Shown here one piece after another: positions 8,594 through 17,865 of a stretch of DNA of 64,000 nucleotides. The translations under genes were made by a program, and so were the position numbers. Under the pieces are notes generated by a model. That model had not been told where the DNA came from. It made no database searches and was given only the letters and a program-made list of their open reading frames with translations. The stretch's first letter is position 1. Every line of letters begins with the position of its first letter. The stretch covers positions 4,372,001-4,436,000 of the forward strand of contig NZ_LT629791.1 in NCBI RefSeq assembly GCF_900105925.1. Direction: 5' to 3'. This DNA comes from Jiangella alkaliphila. GTDB lineage: Bacteria > Actinomycetota > Actinomycetes > Jiangellales > Jiangellaceae.

Positions 8594-11104
8594 CTACTCC
8601 AACGCCAACTGTTCCCCATCGGTGGCCGTTTCGACCTGAGCCGGCTCGGAATCATCGCCGGCGGCGAGCGGTCCACCGACCGCGGCGATCGGCTGCGCCA
8701 CCACGATGCCCGACCCGTCCCGACGGCCCGTGGCGTCGGGCAGCTCGATCGGCACGCCGCTCGCGGCCGCCGCTCGGGCGGGCGCAGCGCCGGCCCAGGC
8801 CAGCAGCAAGGTGTCCTCGCCCTTGAGGAATCGGTGACACCGAACCCCGCCGGTGGCCCGCCCCTTGGCCGGGTACTCCGAGTACGGCGTGACCTTGACC
8901 GCACCCGGCTGTGTCCCCGGCAACGCCGTCGACGACCCGGAGATGGTGACGACGGCGCCCGAGTGGCCGGGGTCGACCGAGCCGAAGAAGGTGGCCTTCG
9001 CGCCGGACGACAGCTTGATGCCGGCGATCCCACCGCCCGCCCGGCCCTGCGGCCGGACCGACGACGCGGGGAAGCGCAGCAGCTGGGCGTCGGTGGTGAC
9101 GAACACGAGGTCCTCGTCGCCGGTGCGCAGCTCGACGGCGCCGACGACGCGGTCGCCGTCATCGAGGCGGATGACGTCGTAGGTGTCCTTGCCCGGGTGT
9201 TCAGGGACGACGCGCTTGACCACGCCGCGCTCCGTCCCCAGGGCCAGGCCGGGCGAGGACTCGGAGAACGTCGTCAGCGCGAGCGCCCGCTCACCGGGGT
9301 CGAGCTCGACGAACTCCTTGATCGCCGCGCCGCCGGCCAGCGTCAAGGCCGCCGTCGGCGGGAGCGCCGGCAGGTCGAGCACGGACAGCCGCACCACCCG
9401 GCCAGTCGACGTGACGACGCCGACCTGGCCGCGCGCCGTCGAAGCGGCCACCGACACGATGACGTCGTGCTTGGACCGCTTGTCGCCGTGGACGAGCGGC
9501 TCCTCGCCGGCCGTGCGGGCGAGCAGGCCGGACGACGACAGCAGCACCTGGCACGGGTCGTCGGCGATCTCCAGCGCGGCGGCGCCGGCCCGCGGCGTGA
9601 CCGCGCCGGACTCCTCCAGCAGGACGGTGCGCCGCGGCGTTGCGTGTGCGGCGGCGATCTCGGCCAGCTCGTCGGAGACCGCCTGCCGCAGCAGCCCCTC
9701 GTTCTCCAGCAGCGCCGTCAGCTCGGCGATCGTGCGACGCAGCTCCTCGCCCTCCTTCTCCAGCTCCAGCCGGTCGTACCGGGTGAGCCGGCGCAGCGGG
9801 GTGTCGAGGATGTACCGGGCCTGGATGTCGGACAGGTCGAAGACCGCCATCAACCGCTCGCGGGCGGCCGAAGCGTCGTCGGACGACCGGATGACGGCGA
9901 TGACCTCGTCGATGTCGAGCAGCGCGACCATCAGGCCGTCGACGAGGTGCAGCCGGTCGGCCGCCTTGGTGCGACGGAACTCGCTGCGCCGCCGCACGAC
10001 CTCGAGGCGGTGCGCGATGAAGACCTCGAGCAGCTCCTTGAGCCCCAGCGTCCGGGGCTGCCCGTCGACCAGCGCGACGTTGTTGATGGAGAAAGAGTCC
10101 TCGAGCGGGGTGAGGCGGTACAGCTCCTCCAGCACCGCCTCGGGCACGAACCCGCTCTTCAGCTCGATGACGAGGCGCAGCGCGGTGTTGCGGTCGGTGT
10201 AGTCGACGACGTCGGCCACGCCCTGCAGCTTCTTGTTGCGGACGAGCTCGACGATGCGCTCGCGGACCCGCTCCGGGCCGACCATGTACGGCAGCTCGGT
10301 GATGACGATGCCCTTGCGGCGCGCCGTGATGTTCTCGACGCGGGCGGTCGCGCGGGTCTTGAACGCGCCGCGGCCGGTCTCGTACGCCTCGCGGACGCCG
10401 TCGAGCCCGATGATCCGGCCGCCGCTGGGGAGGTCCGGCCCGGGGACGAACCGCATGAGGTCGTCCAGCGACGCGTCCGGGTGGGCCAGCAGGTGCCGGG
10501 TGGCGTCGACGACCTCGCCGAGGTTGTGCGGCGCCATGTTCGTCGCCATGCCGACAGCGATGCCGGTGGCGCCGTTGACCAGCAGGTTCGGGAACGCCGC
10601 CGGGAGCACCTCGGGCTGCTCGAACTGGCCGTCGTAGTTCGGCACCATGTTGACGACGTTCTCGTCGAGCGAGCGCACCAGCAGCATGGCCGGCTCGCTC
10701 ATGCGGCACTCGGTGTACCGGTAGGCGGCCGGGCCGGCATCGAGCGAGCCGAAGTTGCCGTGCCCGTCGACCAGCGGCACGCGCATGGCCCACGGCTGCG
10801 CCATGCGCACCAGCGTGTCGTAGATGGCGCCGTCGCCGTGCGGGTGCAGCTTGCCCATCACGTCGCCGACGACGCGGCCGCACTTCACGTGCGGGCGGTC
10901 GGGGCGCAGACCCATCTCGTTCATCTGGAACAGGATCCGGCGCTGTACCGGCTTCAGCCCGTCGCGGGCGTCCGGGATGGCGCGGGAGTAGATGACCGAA
11001 TATGCGTATTCGAGGAAGCTGCCCCGCATCTCCTCCGAGACGTCGACGTCGAGGATGACTTCCTCGAAGTCCTCAGGCGGGGGTGTCGTGGTCCGGCGTG
11101 CCAT
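8594..11104 (-). CDS. DNA topoisomerase IV-type subunit A (ParC-like)
   Basis: An 836-residue type IIA topoisomerase A subunit that cuts and rejoins duplex DNA for decatenation. Visible parts are the winged-helix/5Y-CAP region ([27 protein letters not shown]), the active-site Tyr in [10 protein letters not shown] (about residue 127), the coiled-coil tower and a C-terminal beta-pinwheel. The canonical GyrA box QRRGGKG is absent; a [10 protein letters not shown] segment near residue 715 is typical of actinobacterial second A subunits, which argues for ParC rather than GyrA. The start is at [10 protein letters not shown], five residues inside the longest frame. No parE is next to it in this window. 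Confidence 0.87.
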   Translation of the reverse strand: MARRTTTPPPEDFEEVILDVDVSEEMRGSFLEYAYSVIYSRAIPDARDGLKPVQRRILFQMNEMGLRPDRPHVKCGRVVGDVMGKLHPHGDGAIYDTLVRMAQPWAMRVPLVDGHGNFGSLDAGPAAYRYTECRMSEPAMLLVRSLDENVVNMVPNYDGQFEQPEVLPAAFPNLLVNGATGIAVGMATNMAPHNLGEVVDATRHLLAHPDASLDDLMRFVPGPDLPSGGRIIGLDGVREAYETGRGAFKTRATARVENITARRKGIVITELPYMVGPERVRERIVELVRNKKLQGVADVVDYTDRNTALRLVIELKSGFVPEAVLEELYRLTPLEDSFSINNVALVDGQPRTLGLKELLEVFIAHRLEVVRRRSEFRRTKAADRLHLVDGLMVALLDIDEVIAVIRSSDDASAARERLMAVFDLSDIQARYILDTPLRRLTRYDRLELEKEGEELRRTIAELTALLENEGLLRQAVSDELAEIAAAHATPRRTVLLEESGAVTPRAGAAALEIADDPCQVLLSSSGLLARTAGEEPLVHGDKRSKHDVIVSVAASTARGQVGVVTSTGRVVRLSVLDLPALPPTAALTLAGGAAIKEFVELDPGERALALTTFSESSPGLALGTERGVVKRVVPEHPGKDTYDVIRLDDGDRVVGAVELRTGDEDLVFVTTDAQLLRFPASSVRPQGRAGGGIAGIKLSSGAKATFFGSVDPGHSGAVVTISGSSTALPGTQPGAVKVTPYSEYPAKGRATGGVRCHRFLKGEDTLLLAWAGAAPARAAAASGVPIELPDATGRRDGSGIVVAQPIAAVGGPLAAGDDSEPAQVETATDGEQLALE

Positions 11105-11170
11105 GCCGACCATTGTCACCCTGCCGGGGTCCTCCGCCGTGCAACGACCCGCAGGACGCCGTCGCCGGCC

Positions 11171-11890
11171 CTACTCAGCGTCCTGTGCCTCGATCAGGTC
11201 GAGGTCGCGGACGCAGAAGCGGTGGTGCTCGAAGGTCTCGTTGAGCACCGTCCGGAGGCACTGCAGTACCGAGCGGCCCCGGGCGTACGGTGGCCAGACG
11301 TCGTCGTCGGGCACCGGCGCTCGCGCCGCGAGCTGCGCAGCGGTGACGTCGTCGAGCCAGGCCTCGAGCTCGGCGGCCTGGGCGTCACGCACGCTCACGA
11401 TCTCGTCGAGGGCCGGATCGAGCGATGGGTCGAGCCCGTGCGCTGCACGGTAGGGCTCGACGGTCGTCCCGATGCCCATCGGCGTGAACAGCTCCGTCGA
11501 GCCTAGGCAGCAGCGGCGGAACCACGAGTCGTGGACGAAGACCAGGTGGCGCATCGTCTGCACCGCCGACCACTCGTCGTTCACGCTGCGGCGCTCGATG
11601 CCGGGCGTCCGGCGGATTCGCTCGATCGTGGCGGCCCAGGCGGCATGGAGTTGACGCGATGCCTCGCGCAGATCGGCAGGGTCCTCGGAGCGGATCAGCA
11701 CCCGCACCGGATGACGCCGGTCGAGCTCTGCCTCGACGTACTCGGTGACCTCGACACCGTTCACCACGAGGTTCGTGACGAGCCCGTCGATCACGGCGTC
11801 CTGCATGACGACGCCGATGAGGCGCGCCCCGGTCAGATCGCACTCGCGGAACTCCGCACCGTGCAGATCCTCGTCGACATAACGTGTCAT
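11171..11890 (-). CDS. DinB-like protein with pentapeptide-like N-terminus
   Basis: A 239-residue protein. The first about 45 residues carry short leucine/phenylalanine pentapeptide-like repeats (LHGAEFRECDLTGARLIGVVM). The rest resembles DinB/YfiT four-helix metal-binding proteins: a VNDEWSAVQTMRHLVFVHDSW helix near residue 105 and a closing NETFEHHRFCVRDL helix supply candidate His ligands. Function and substrate are unknown; some relatives are thiol-dependent transferases. The start is at MTRYVDED (11890), since the longer frame adds ten unlikely residues. It lies 67 nt upstream of parC but is probably unrelated to it. Confidence 0.75.
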   Translation of the reverse strand: MTRYVDEDLHGAEFRECDLTGARLIGVVMQDAVIDGLVTNLVVNGVEVTEYVEAELDRRHPVRVLIRSEDPADLREASRQLHAAWAATIERIRRTPGIERRSVNDEWSAVQTMRHLVFVHDSWFRRCCLGSTELFTPMGIGTTVEPYRAAHGLDPSLDPALDEIVSVRDAQAAELEAWLDDVTAAQLAARAPVPDDDVWPPYARGRSVLQCLRTVLNETFEHHRFCVRDLDLIEAQDAE

Positions 11891-11929
11891 GCTCCGCATG
11901 CTAGGTCCGAGCACCGACAAGGTCGCCCA

Positions 11930-12550
11930 TCAGGACGAGAACTCGCGCGAGATCAGGAAGATCGCCACCACCGTGGGGACGACGACGAGGGCGCCGGCGA
12001 GGACGGGGTAGCGCTCGAGGAGGGGGACGGCGTGCGGGTAGCGGCGGGCGAGGGCGCGCGGTGAGGCGAGCCGGCCGAGCTTGAACGTCTCGACGCCGAG
12101 GGTGGCGATGAGCCGGCGCATGTCGTCCTCGACCCAGCGGCCGCCCTTCAGGCGGGCCAGCCGCCGGCCGCCGCGGTCCAGGACGTAGAGGTGGGCGAGG
12201 CTGCGGCTGTTCTTGTGGGTGCGGGGGAGCGCCGCGGTGACGATCGACCCGACGGCGTCGCGCGGGACGCGGCGGGTGCGGATCAGGCCGGTCACGGCGA
12301 GCTCAGACGGTGTGACGGTGAGGGCGGCGCGCCGGAACCACGCCGGTCCGATGCTGGACGTCAGCGCGATGACGATCAGCGAGACGACGGCGCCGAACCC
12401 GCCGCCGCGCAGCAGCAGCGCCGCCAGGAGCACGACGATCGGCAGCAGCGACCACTTGACGGTGCTCAGGTAGCGGCGCAGCGACGGCCGCAGCACGAGT
12501 GCGGCTCCGGGCGGCGATCCTGGCGGAGGTCCGGGCACGGCCAGCATCAT
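11930..12550 (-). CDS. two-helix membrane protein, PH-like family (array member 1)
   Basis: A 206-residue protein of the family repeated four times up to 14398. It has a short N-terminal tail with an LRPSLRRYL motif, two closely spaced membrane helices (about residues 33-70), a beta-rich cytosolic domain resembling bacterial PH domains (ALTVTPSELAVTGL, LYVLDRGGRRLARLKG), an ALARRYPHAVPLLERYP segment and a third helix at the C-terminus. It is the most divergent copy: the DRPVTAAQLA stretch shared by the others is reduced. Function is unknown. Confidence 0.72.
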   Translation of the reverse strand: MMLAVPGPPPGSPPGAALVLRPSLRRYLSTVKWSLLPIVVLLAALLLRGGGFGAVVSLIVIALTSSIGPAWFRRAALTVTPSELAVTGLIRTRRVPRDAVGSIVTAALPRTHKNSRSLAHLYVLDRGGRRLARLKGGRWVEDDMRRLIATLGVETFKLGRLASPRALARRYPHAVPLLERYPVLAGALVVVPTVVAIFLISREFSS

Positions 12551-12608
12551 AGGCGTGAGACGACGGTAGCCGACCGCGAGGTTTGACGTCAGTCCCAGAT
12601 GAACCGGG

Positions 12609-13199
12609 TCAGCCCGACACCGCCGCGATCACCGTGCCGAGGACGAGCGCCAGGACGGCGAAGCCCAAGGCGCAGAGCAGGATGAAGGCCAGCATGTGCC
12701 GTTGGACCCAGCCGGCGGCCTCGGGCTCTTCACGGGCGAACTGGGCGGCGGTGACGGGGCGGTCCGACCCGGCGACCGGCAGGCCGAGGTGGTCGACCAG
12801 CCGGTCGAGGTCGGCGGCGGAGTAGAGGGCGGCGTTGATGCGCAGCAGGGCCCGCTGGCCCGGATCGAGGACGACGATGGTCTCGGCGGGCGCGGCGCCG
12901 GGATGGACCACCGTCATCCGGATGAGCGAAGCGGCGTTCGCGCGGTCGCGGCGGCGGTGGAACCACAGGCCGCGCGCCGAGATCTCGGTGGGGGTGACCA
13001 TGATGCGTGAGCGCCACAGGTAGACGGCCATGGCGGCGGCGAACACCAGCGCGAGGCCGATGCCGGTGATCAGGGCCGGTCGCCCCTCGGCCAGCACGCC
13101 GGCGATCACGAGGACGACGGGGATGACGGTGGTGATCCTGTAGACCAGGCGGCGCGGGCCCGGAGCCGGGCGCAGGACGAGGACGTCGGTTCCGGACAC
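12609..13199 (-). CDS. two-helix membrane protein, PH-like family (array member 2)
   Basis: A 196-residue paralogue. Order: LVLRPAPGPRRL tail, two membrane helices (about 22-60), a beta-rich domain beginning SRIMVTPTEISARGLWFHRR, TIVVLDPGQRALLRINAALY, a short DLDRLVDHLGLPVAGSDRPVT segment, an EEPEAAGWVQRHM turn and a C-terminal helix. A GTG start follows a clean gap from the gene before it. It shares the same segment order and length with members 3 and 4, so tandem duplication is likely. No catalytic residues are apparent. Confidence 0.75.
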   Translation of the reverse strand: MSGTDVLVLRPAPGPRRLVYRITTVIPVVLVIAGVLAEGRPALITGIGLALVFAAAMAVYLWRSRIMVTPTEISARGLWFHRRRDRANAASLIRMTVVHPGAAPAETIVVLDPGQRALLRINAALYSAADLDRLVDHLGLPVAGSDRPVTAAQFAREEPEAAGWVQRHMLAFILLCALGFAVLALVLGTVIAAVSG

Positions 13200-13232
13200 G
13201 GCACATACCCTAGGGCACGACGGCCGCCGGCC

Positions 13233-13820
13233 TCAGGCGGACAGCGCCACGATCACGGCGGCGATCAGGATCACCAGCACGACCATGCCAAAGCCGACCG
13301 CGAACGAGAACGCGATCGGCCGCCGCTCCACCCACGGCACGATGCCGGGGTGCTCGGCGGCCAGCTGGGCCGCGGTCATCGGCCGGTCGTGCTCGATCGC
13401 GGGCCGCCCGATACGCCGGACCAGCTGGTCGAGGTCGCCCGTCTCGTAGTAATCGGCCCGGATCCGCAGGACGACGCGGTCGCCGGCGCCGCGCAGGAAC
13501 AGGGTCGGCGCCACCGGGCCGCGGGCCGGCACGACGCTCGCCCGCACGACGGTCGTCACCTCGGACAGCGGCAGCCGCCGAGTGCGGAATCCGGTCACCG
13601 CGATGTCCGTCGCCGTGACGACGATCCGCGCCCGCCGCAGGTAGGCGTACCCGAGAAACAGTCCGGCGGCGCACAGCGCCAGCGACAGCAACAGTCCGGG
13701 CAGCCCGCCGGCGGCCGTCGCCACCAGCACCAACATGCCGAACACCAGCCCGGCGGTCACCATGACGGTGCGCACGCGCCGCGCCGACGGCCGCAACTCC
13801 AGGTCCACGGCCCCGTTCAC
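13233..13820 (-). CDS. two-helix membrane protein, PH-like family (array member 3)
   Basis: A 195-residue paralogue. The start is the GTG at 13820, which overlaps the stop of member 4 as GTGA, so it is translationally coupled. The longer frame to 13922 adds a His/Gly-rich stretch that is only the other frame of member 4. Segments: LELRPSARRVRTV, two membrane helices, ARIVVTATDIAVTGFRTRRL, TLFLRGAGDRVVLRIRADYY, DLDQLVRRIGRPAIEHDRPMT, PGIVPWVERRP and a C-terminal helix. Function is unknown. Confidence 0.77.
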   Translation of the reverse strand: MNGAVDLELRPSARRVRTVMVTAGLVFGMLVLVATAAGGLPGLLLSLALCAAGLFLGYAYLRRARIVVTATDIAVTGFRTRRLPLSEVTTVVRASVVPARGPVAPTLFLRGAGDRVVLRIRADYYETGDLDQLVRRIGRPAIEHDRPMTAAQLAAEHPGIVPWVERRPIAFSFAVGFGMVVLVILIAAVIVALSA

Positions 13821-14398
13821 CCGATGATGGTGAGGGTGATGGTGACGGCCACCGGGATGACCACCACGACGATGACCAGCGTCGCGGCCAGCGCGAACAT
13901 GACCGGGTGCCGCTGGATCCACGGCACGAGGCCCGGGTAGCGCTGCGCCAGCTCGGGCGCGGTCACCGGCCGGTCCGCCGTCGTCGCCGGCAACCCGAGG
14001 ACCTCGACCAGCCGGTCCAGGTCCGCGGTCGGGTAGTCGATCCCGTGGATGCGCAGCAGCAGCTTCTCGTCACGGTCCAGGACGAAGATGGTGTCGTTCT
14101 TCGGAGCGCGCGGCGCGACGATCACGGCTCGGACGATCGACGCGGCCTGGTCGCGGTCCGCCCGCTTGTGCGTGACCAGCCCGCGGACCGCGATCTGCGA
14201 CGGCGTGACGACGATCCGCGCGCGCCTCAGGTAGCCGGTGAGGGGCACGACGATGGCGACGGCGGCGACCGCGAGCCCCACCAGCACCCCGGGCCAGCCG
14301 AACCGGGCGCCGACGACGACGCACAGCGCGACGATGAGGATGGCGGGCAGGACCAGCGGACGGTGTCGAAGGGACGGACGGAGGACGAACTCCGGCAT
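13817..14398 (-). CDS. two-helix membrane protein, PH-like family (array member 4)
   Basis: A 193-residue paralogue and the first of the array in transcription order. The ATG at 14398 follows AAGG by 9 nt; a TTG at 14407 is the only longer option. Segments: FVLRPSLRHRPL, two membrane helices, ARIVVTPSQIAVRGLVTHKR, TIFVLDRDEKLLLRIHGIDY, DLDRLVEVLGLPATTADRPVT, PGLVPWIQRHP and a C-terminal helix. It starts 11 nt after the histidine kinase stop, so the array is probably cotranscribed with the two-component system. Confidence 0.77.
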   Translation of the reverse strand: MPEFVLRPSLRHRPLVLPAILIVALCVVVGARFGWPGVLVGLAVAAVAIVVPLTGYLRRARIVVTPSQIAVRGLVTHKRADRDQAASIVRAVIVAPRAPKNDTIFVLDRDEKLLLRIHGIDYPTADLDRLVEVLGLPATTADRPVTAPELAQRYPGLVPWIQRHPVMFALAATLVIVVVVIPVAVTITLTIIG

Positions 14399-14409
14399 GG
14401 CCGACAACC

Positions 14410-15798
14410 TTAGAACACGGCTTCCGGCGCGCCGATGGTGGCCTTGGCGGCCGGCAGCGTGACGACGAACCGGGCGCCCGGCTCGGCGTCCTCGACGACC
14501 ACCGCACCGCCGTGGGCGACGACGATCTCGCGGGCGATCGCCAGGCCCAGCCCGGACCCGCCGGCGTCGCGGTCGCGGGCGTCGTCGAGGCGGGTGAAGC
14601 GTTCGAAGATCCGCTCGCGGTCGGCGGCGCGCACGCCGGCGCCGTCGTCGGCCACGGCCACCCGCACCGAACCGCCGCCGGTGGACGCAGCCACCACGAC
14701 CTGCGACGACGCGTGCCGGACGGCGTTGTCGACCAGGTTGCGCAGCACCCGGGAGAGCGAGTCGCGGTGCCCGCGCGTGTACACGTCGTCGCCGGCGTCG
14801 ACCCGCACCGCCACCCGGTCGCCCCCGCCGGCGCCCTCGGCCACCTCAATGGCCAGCTCGCCGAGGTCGATCAGCTCGTCGCGCCGCACCGGCCGCGGGT
14901 TGTCGAGGTGCGCGAGCACCAGCAGGTCGTCGACCAGCCGGGCCATCCGCTCGACCTCGACCAGCGCCTCGCGGGCGGTGTCGTGCGGGTCGACGGCGTC
15001 AGGGTGGGCGAGCGCGACCTCCAGCTCGGTCCGCAGCGCGGCGATCGGGCTGCGCAGCTCGTGGGCGGCGTCGGCGACGAACGCGCGCTGCCGGGCCGAC
15101 GCCGCGTCCAGCCGCCCGAGCATGTCGTTGAGGGTCATGGCGAGCCGGCTGAGCTCGTCGTCGCCGGCCGGGACCGGCAGCCGGTGTCCGCCGCCGGCGC
15201 CGGTGATCTCCTCGGCGCCGCCGCGCAGCCGGTCGACCGGGCGCAGCGCGCGGACGATGACCAGCCAGCTCAGCACCCCCAGCGCAGTGACGACGGCGAG
15301 GCCGCCGGCGACCACGCCGATCATCGCGAACCGGACGCTGCGCTGCTGCTCCTCCAGCGAGACGGCGACGATGACCAGCCGCGACTCGCCGGCGGTCTCG
15401 GCCGGCACGCCGACGACGCGCAGCGGCTCGGGCTGGCCGAGCCGGGTGCCGTCGAGGTCGATCGCCTCGCCGGCGCGGACCGCGGCGAGGTCGTCGCCCG
15501 CGACCACGGGGGTGAGGCGGTCGCCGCCGGGGGTCGAGGCGACCACCCGGTTCTCGCAGTCGAGCACCTGCGCGACGACGGCGCCGAAGCCGGGTAGCGG
15601 GTCGGGCAGCCGGTCGGACTCGACCAGGGTCGCGATGTCCTGGCCCTGCCGCTGCGCGGTCTCGTCCAGCGCGCCGAGCAGCGCCCGGTCCAGCGCGATC
15701 AGCAGCAGCAGGCCGCCGATGCCCAGGCCGACCGCCGCCATCGCGGTGGCCGCCAGCGTGAGCCGGGCCCGCAGGCTCATCCGGCCGAACACGGCCAC
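14410..15798 (-). CDS. sensor histidine kinase
   Basis: A 462-residue membrane sensor kinase. Order: membrane helix 1 (about 14-36), an extracytoplasmic sensor domain with a Cys (DCENRV), membrane helix 2 (about 157-182), a HAMP linker, the H box (DAAHELRSPIAALR, about residue 243), the N box (NLVDNAVRHA, about 355) and G boxes (DDGAGV, GSGLGLAIAREIV). It autophosphorylates on the H-box His and passes phosphate to the adjacent regulator. It starts 1 nt after the regulator's stop. A GTG start is used; an in-frame ATG six codons in (MSLRARL) is the alternative. Confidence 0.9.
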   Translation of the reverse strand: MAVFGRMSLRARLTLAATAMAAVGLGIGGLLLLIALDRALLGALDETAQRQGQDIATLVESDRLPDPLPGFGAVVAQVLDCENRVVASTPGGDRLTPVVAGDDLAAVRAGEAIDLDGTRLGQPEPLRVVGVPAETAGESRLVIVAVSLEEQQRSVRFAMIGVVAGGLAVVTALGVLSWLVIVRALRPVDRLRGGAEEITGAGGGHRLPVPAGDDELSRLAMTLNDMLGRLDAASARQRAFVADAAHELRSPIAALRTELEVALAHPDAVDPHDTAREALVEVERMARLVDDLLVLAHLDNPRPVRRDELIDLGELAIEVAEGAGGGDRVAVRVDAGDDVYTRGHRDSLSRVLRNLVDNAVRHASSQVVVAASTGGGSVRVAVADDGAGVRAADRERIFERFTRLDDARDRDAGGSGLGLAIAREIVVAHGGAVVVEDAEPGARFVVTLPAAKATIGAPEAVF

Positions 15799-15799
15799 G

Positions 15800-16477
15800 T
15801 CAGCCGCCGTCGCCGCTCAGCCGGTAGCCGGCGCCGCGCACGGTCTGCAGCGCCGCCCGCCCGAACGGGGTGTCGATCTTGCGCCGCAGATAGCCGACGT
15901 AGACCTCGACGACGTTGGGGTCGCCGTCGTAGTGGGCGTCCCAGACGTGCTCGAGGATGTCGCGCTTGGAGACGACCTCGTCGGCGCGGCGCATGAGGAA
16001 CTCGAGCACGCCGAACTCGCGCGGCGTCAGCGTCAGGTCGGCGTCGCCGCGGCGCACCGTCTTCGCGCCCGGGTCGAGCCGGAGATCGCCGGCGCTGAGG
16101 ACGGCCGGCCGGGCCGGCGCGCCACGGCGCAGCAGCGCCCGCAGCCGCGCGACCAGCACGACGTATGAGAACGGCTTGGTGAGGTAGTCGTCGGCGCCGA
16201 CGTCGAGGCCGTCGGCCTGGTCGTACTCGCCGTCCTTCGCCGACAGCATGAGGATCGGCACCCAGTTGCCCTCGGCCCGCAGCGCCTGGCAGATGCGGTA
16301 GCCCGACAGCGACGGCAGCATGATGTCGAGCACGATGACGTCGTAGGTGTGCTCGCGGGCCAGGTGCAGGCCGTCGAGGCCGTCATGGGCGAGCTCGACG
16401 GAGAACCCCTCCGCCGTCAGCCCGCGGTGCAGCGCGCGGGCCAGCCCGCGTTCGTCCTCGACCACCAGCACCCGCAT
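15800..16477 (-). CDS. OmpR-family response regulator
   Basis: A 225-residue regulator. The receiver domain opens with MRVLVVEDERGLARAL, has the phospho-acceptor Asp in VIVLDIMLP (about residue 51) and Lys in LTKPFSYVVL (about 101). The C-terminal winged-helix DNA-binding domain contains LTLTPREFGVLEFLMRR and VEVYVGYLRRKID. The start is the ATG before RVLVVED, as is usual; the longer frame adds 19 residues. It pairs with the downstream kinase and is divergently placed from the LolA-like gene at 16613, a plausible target. Confidence 0.92.
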   Translation of the reverse strand: MRVLVVEDERGLARALHRGLTAEGFSVELAHDGLDGLHLAREHTYDVIVLDIMLPSLSGYRICQALRAEGNWVPILMLSAKDGEYDQADGLDVGADDYLTKPFSYVVLVARLRALLRRGAPARPAVLSAGDLRLDPGAKTVRRGDADLTLTPREFGVLEFLMRRADEVVSKRDILEHVWDAHYDGDPNVVEVYVGYLRRKIDTPFGRAALQTVRGAGYRLSGDGG

Positions 16478-16612
16478 GTCGTCAAGCATGCCCTGCCGCA
16501 CAGGGCCGCCGGCGGCGGCTCTCAGGGATCTCACAGCGACCGCGAGGCAACATTGCTGTCATCGGGGTGACACCCGACGCACCGAAACGCATCGAGCACG
16601 TCAGGAGACGTC

Positions 16613-17797
16613 ATGCCGAACTCCCTTCTCAGTACCCCGGCCAGGCGGTGGGCGACCGGGGCCACGGTCGCCACCGTGGTCGTCGGCGCGGCCGTGGCCG
16701 GTCCGCTGATCGCCGGCGCCGACTCCGATCTGCCCGACCGCACGGCCGCCGAGCTGCTCGTCGAGCTTGCGACCATCGACATCCAGCCGTTCGCCGGCAC
16801 CGTCGTGCAGACCGCCGACGTCGGCCTGCCCGAGCTCGCGAACAGCGACACCTCGTCGCTGCCGACCGCCGCGCTGTCGCTGCTCAACGGGTCCTCGACG
16901 GCCCGCATCTGGTACACCGACGGCGACACGTACCGGCTCGCGCTGCAGGACGACCAGGCCGAGTCCGACCTCATCCGCGAGGGCCAGGACCTCTGGTTCT
17001 GGAGCAGTGAGGGCGCGAGCGCCTCGCACACCGTCCTGACCGAAGACGCCGACAGCGGGGACGGCGCCGGCCCGTTCGGGGGCGGCGGCAACCCGTTCGG
17101 CGGCGAGGGCCTGCCCGAGGACCTGCCGGCCGACGTCCCGACGGCGGCCGCGTCGCTCGCTCTGGCGATGATCGAGCCGTCCACCCAGGTCGACGTCGAC
17201 GGCACGGCCACCGTGGCCGGCCGCAATGCGTACGAGCTGGTGCTGCGGCCCAAGGACGAGCAGTCGCTGATCGGCTCGATCCGGGTGGCCATCGACGGCG
17301 AGACGTCGATGCCGCTGCGGGTGCAGGTCGTCGCCCGTGACGCCACCGAGCCGTCGTTCGAGGTCGGCTTCACCTCGATCGCCTTCGACGAGCCCGACGA
17401 GTCGACGTACGAGTTCGCCCCGCCGGCCGGCACCACGGTCGAGGAGATCCAGCCCGGCGACCTCGACGACGCCAAGCCGCACGGCGACCCGCTGACCGAA
17501 GAGGACCTCGCCGGCGCGCCGTCCGACGTGTCCGTGGTCGGCTCCGGCTGGAGCAGCGTCGTCGTCCTCCGCGACGTCGACCTCGACCAGCTCACCGCCG
17601 GCCTCGAGGGCGACGCCGCCGCCATGGCCGACGCCTTCATCGCCGAACTCGAGGACGTCAGCGGCGCGTACGGCACCGGCCGCGCCATGACCAGCGACCT
17701 GTTCACCGTCCTCCTCCTCGACGACGGCCGCCTGCTGGCCGGCGCCGTGCCGCTGGAGGTCCTCGAGGAGGCCGCGCAGGACCCGGCCGCCTCGTAG
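16613..17797 (+). CDS. exported LolA/RseB-like protein
   Basis: A 394-residue protein with a signal peptide or signal anchor (RRWATGATVATVVVGAAVAGPLIAGA cut into its hydrophobic core at about residues 13-34) and a beta-rich domain resembling LolA/LppX/RseB folds (FAGTVVQTADVGLP, ARIWYTDGDTYRLAL, VAGRNAYELVLRP, LRVQVVARD). A Gly-rich acidic loop interrupts it near 145-170. Relatives in actinobacteria are annotated as sigma-E regulatory or outer-membrane-lipoprotein-carrier-like proteins. A good ribosome site (AGGAG) precedes the ATG. It is divergent from the two-component system and ends at a strong terminator. Confidence 0.75.
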   Translation: MPNSLLSTPARRWATGATVATVVVGAAVAGPLIAGADSDLPDRTAAELLVELATIDIQPFAGTVVQTADVGLPELANSDTSSLPTAALSLLNGSSTARIWYTDGDTYRLALQDDQAESDLIREGQDLWFWSSEGASASHTVLTEDADSGDGAGPFGGGGNPFGGEGLPEDLPADVPTAAASLALAMIEPSTQVDVDGTATVAGRNAYELVLRPKDEQSLIGSIRVAIDGETSMPLRVQVVARDATEPSFEVGFTSIAFDEPDESTYEFAPPAGTTVEEIQPGDLDDAKPHGDPLTEEDLAGAPSDVSVVGSGWSSVVVLRDVDLDQLTAGLEGDAAAMADAFIAELEDVSGAYGTGRAMTSDLFTVLLLDDGRLLAGAVPLEVLEEAAQDPAAS

Positions 17798-17823
17798 CCG
17801 GCAGACCACCACGGGCGGGAACG

Positions 17824-17860
17824 GAGGCCGCCGCGGGACTCGCGATCCCGCGGCGGCCTC
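17824..17860. terminator. strong hairpin between convergent genes
   Basis: A perfect 15-bp stem, GAGGCCGCCGCGGGA with its complement, around a 7-nt loop. It lies 27 nt after the LolA-like stop and 6 nt beyond the stop of the convergent nuclease-like gene. It is likely to terminate transcription from both sides. Confidence 0.85.
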
Positions 17861-17865
17861 GTCGT

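Noticed and set aside
8594-11104. Assignment as DNA gyrase A
   Set aside because: The GyrA box QRRGGKG is missing and the C-terminal motif fits the second A subunit of actinobacteria.
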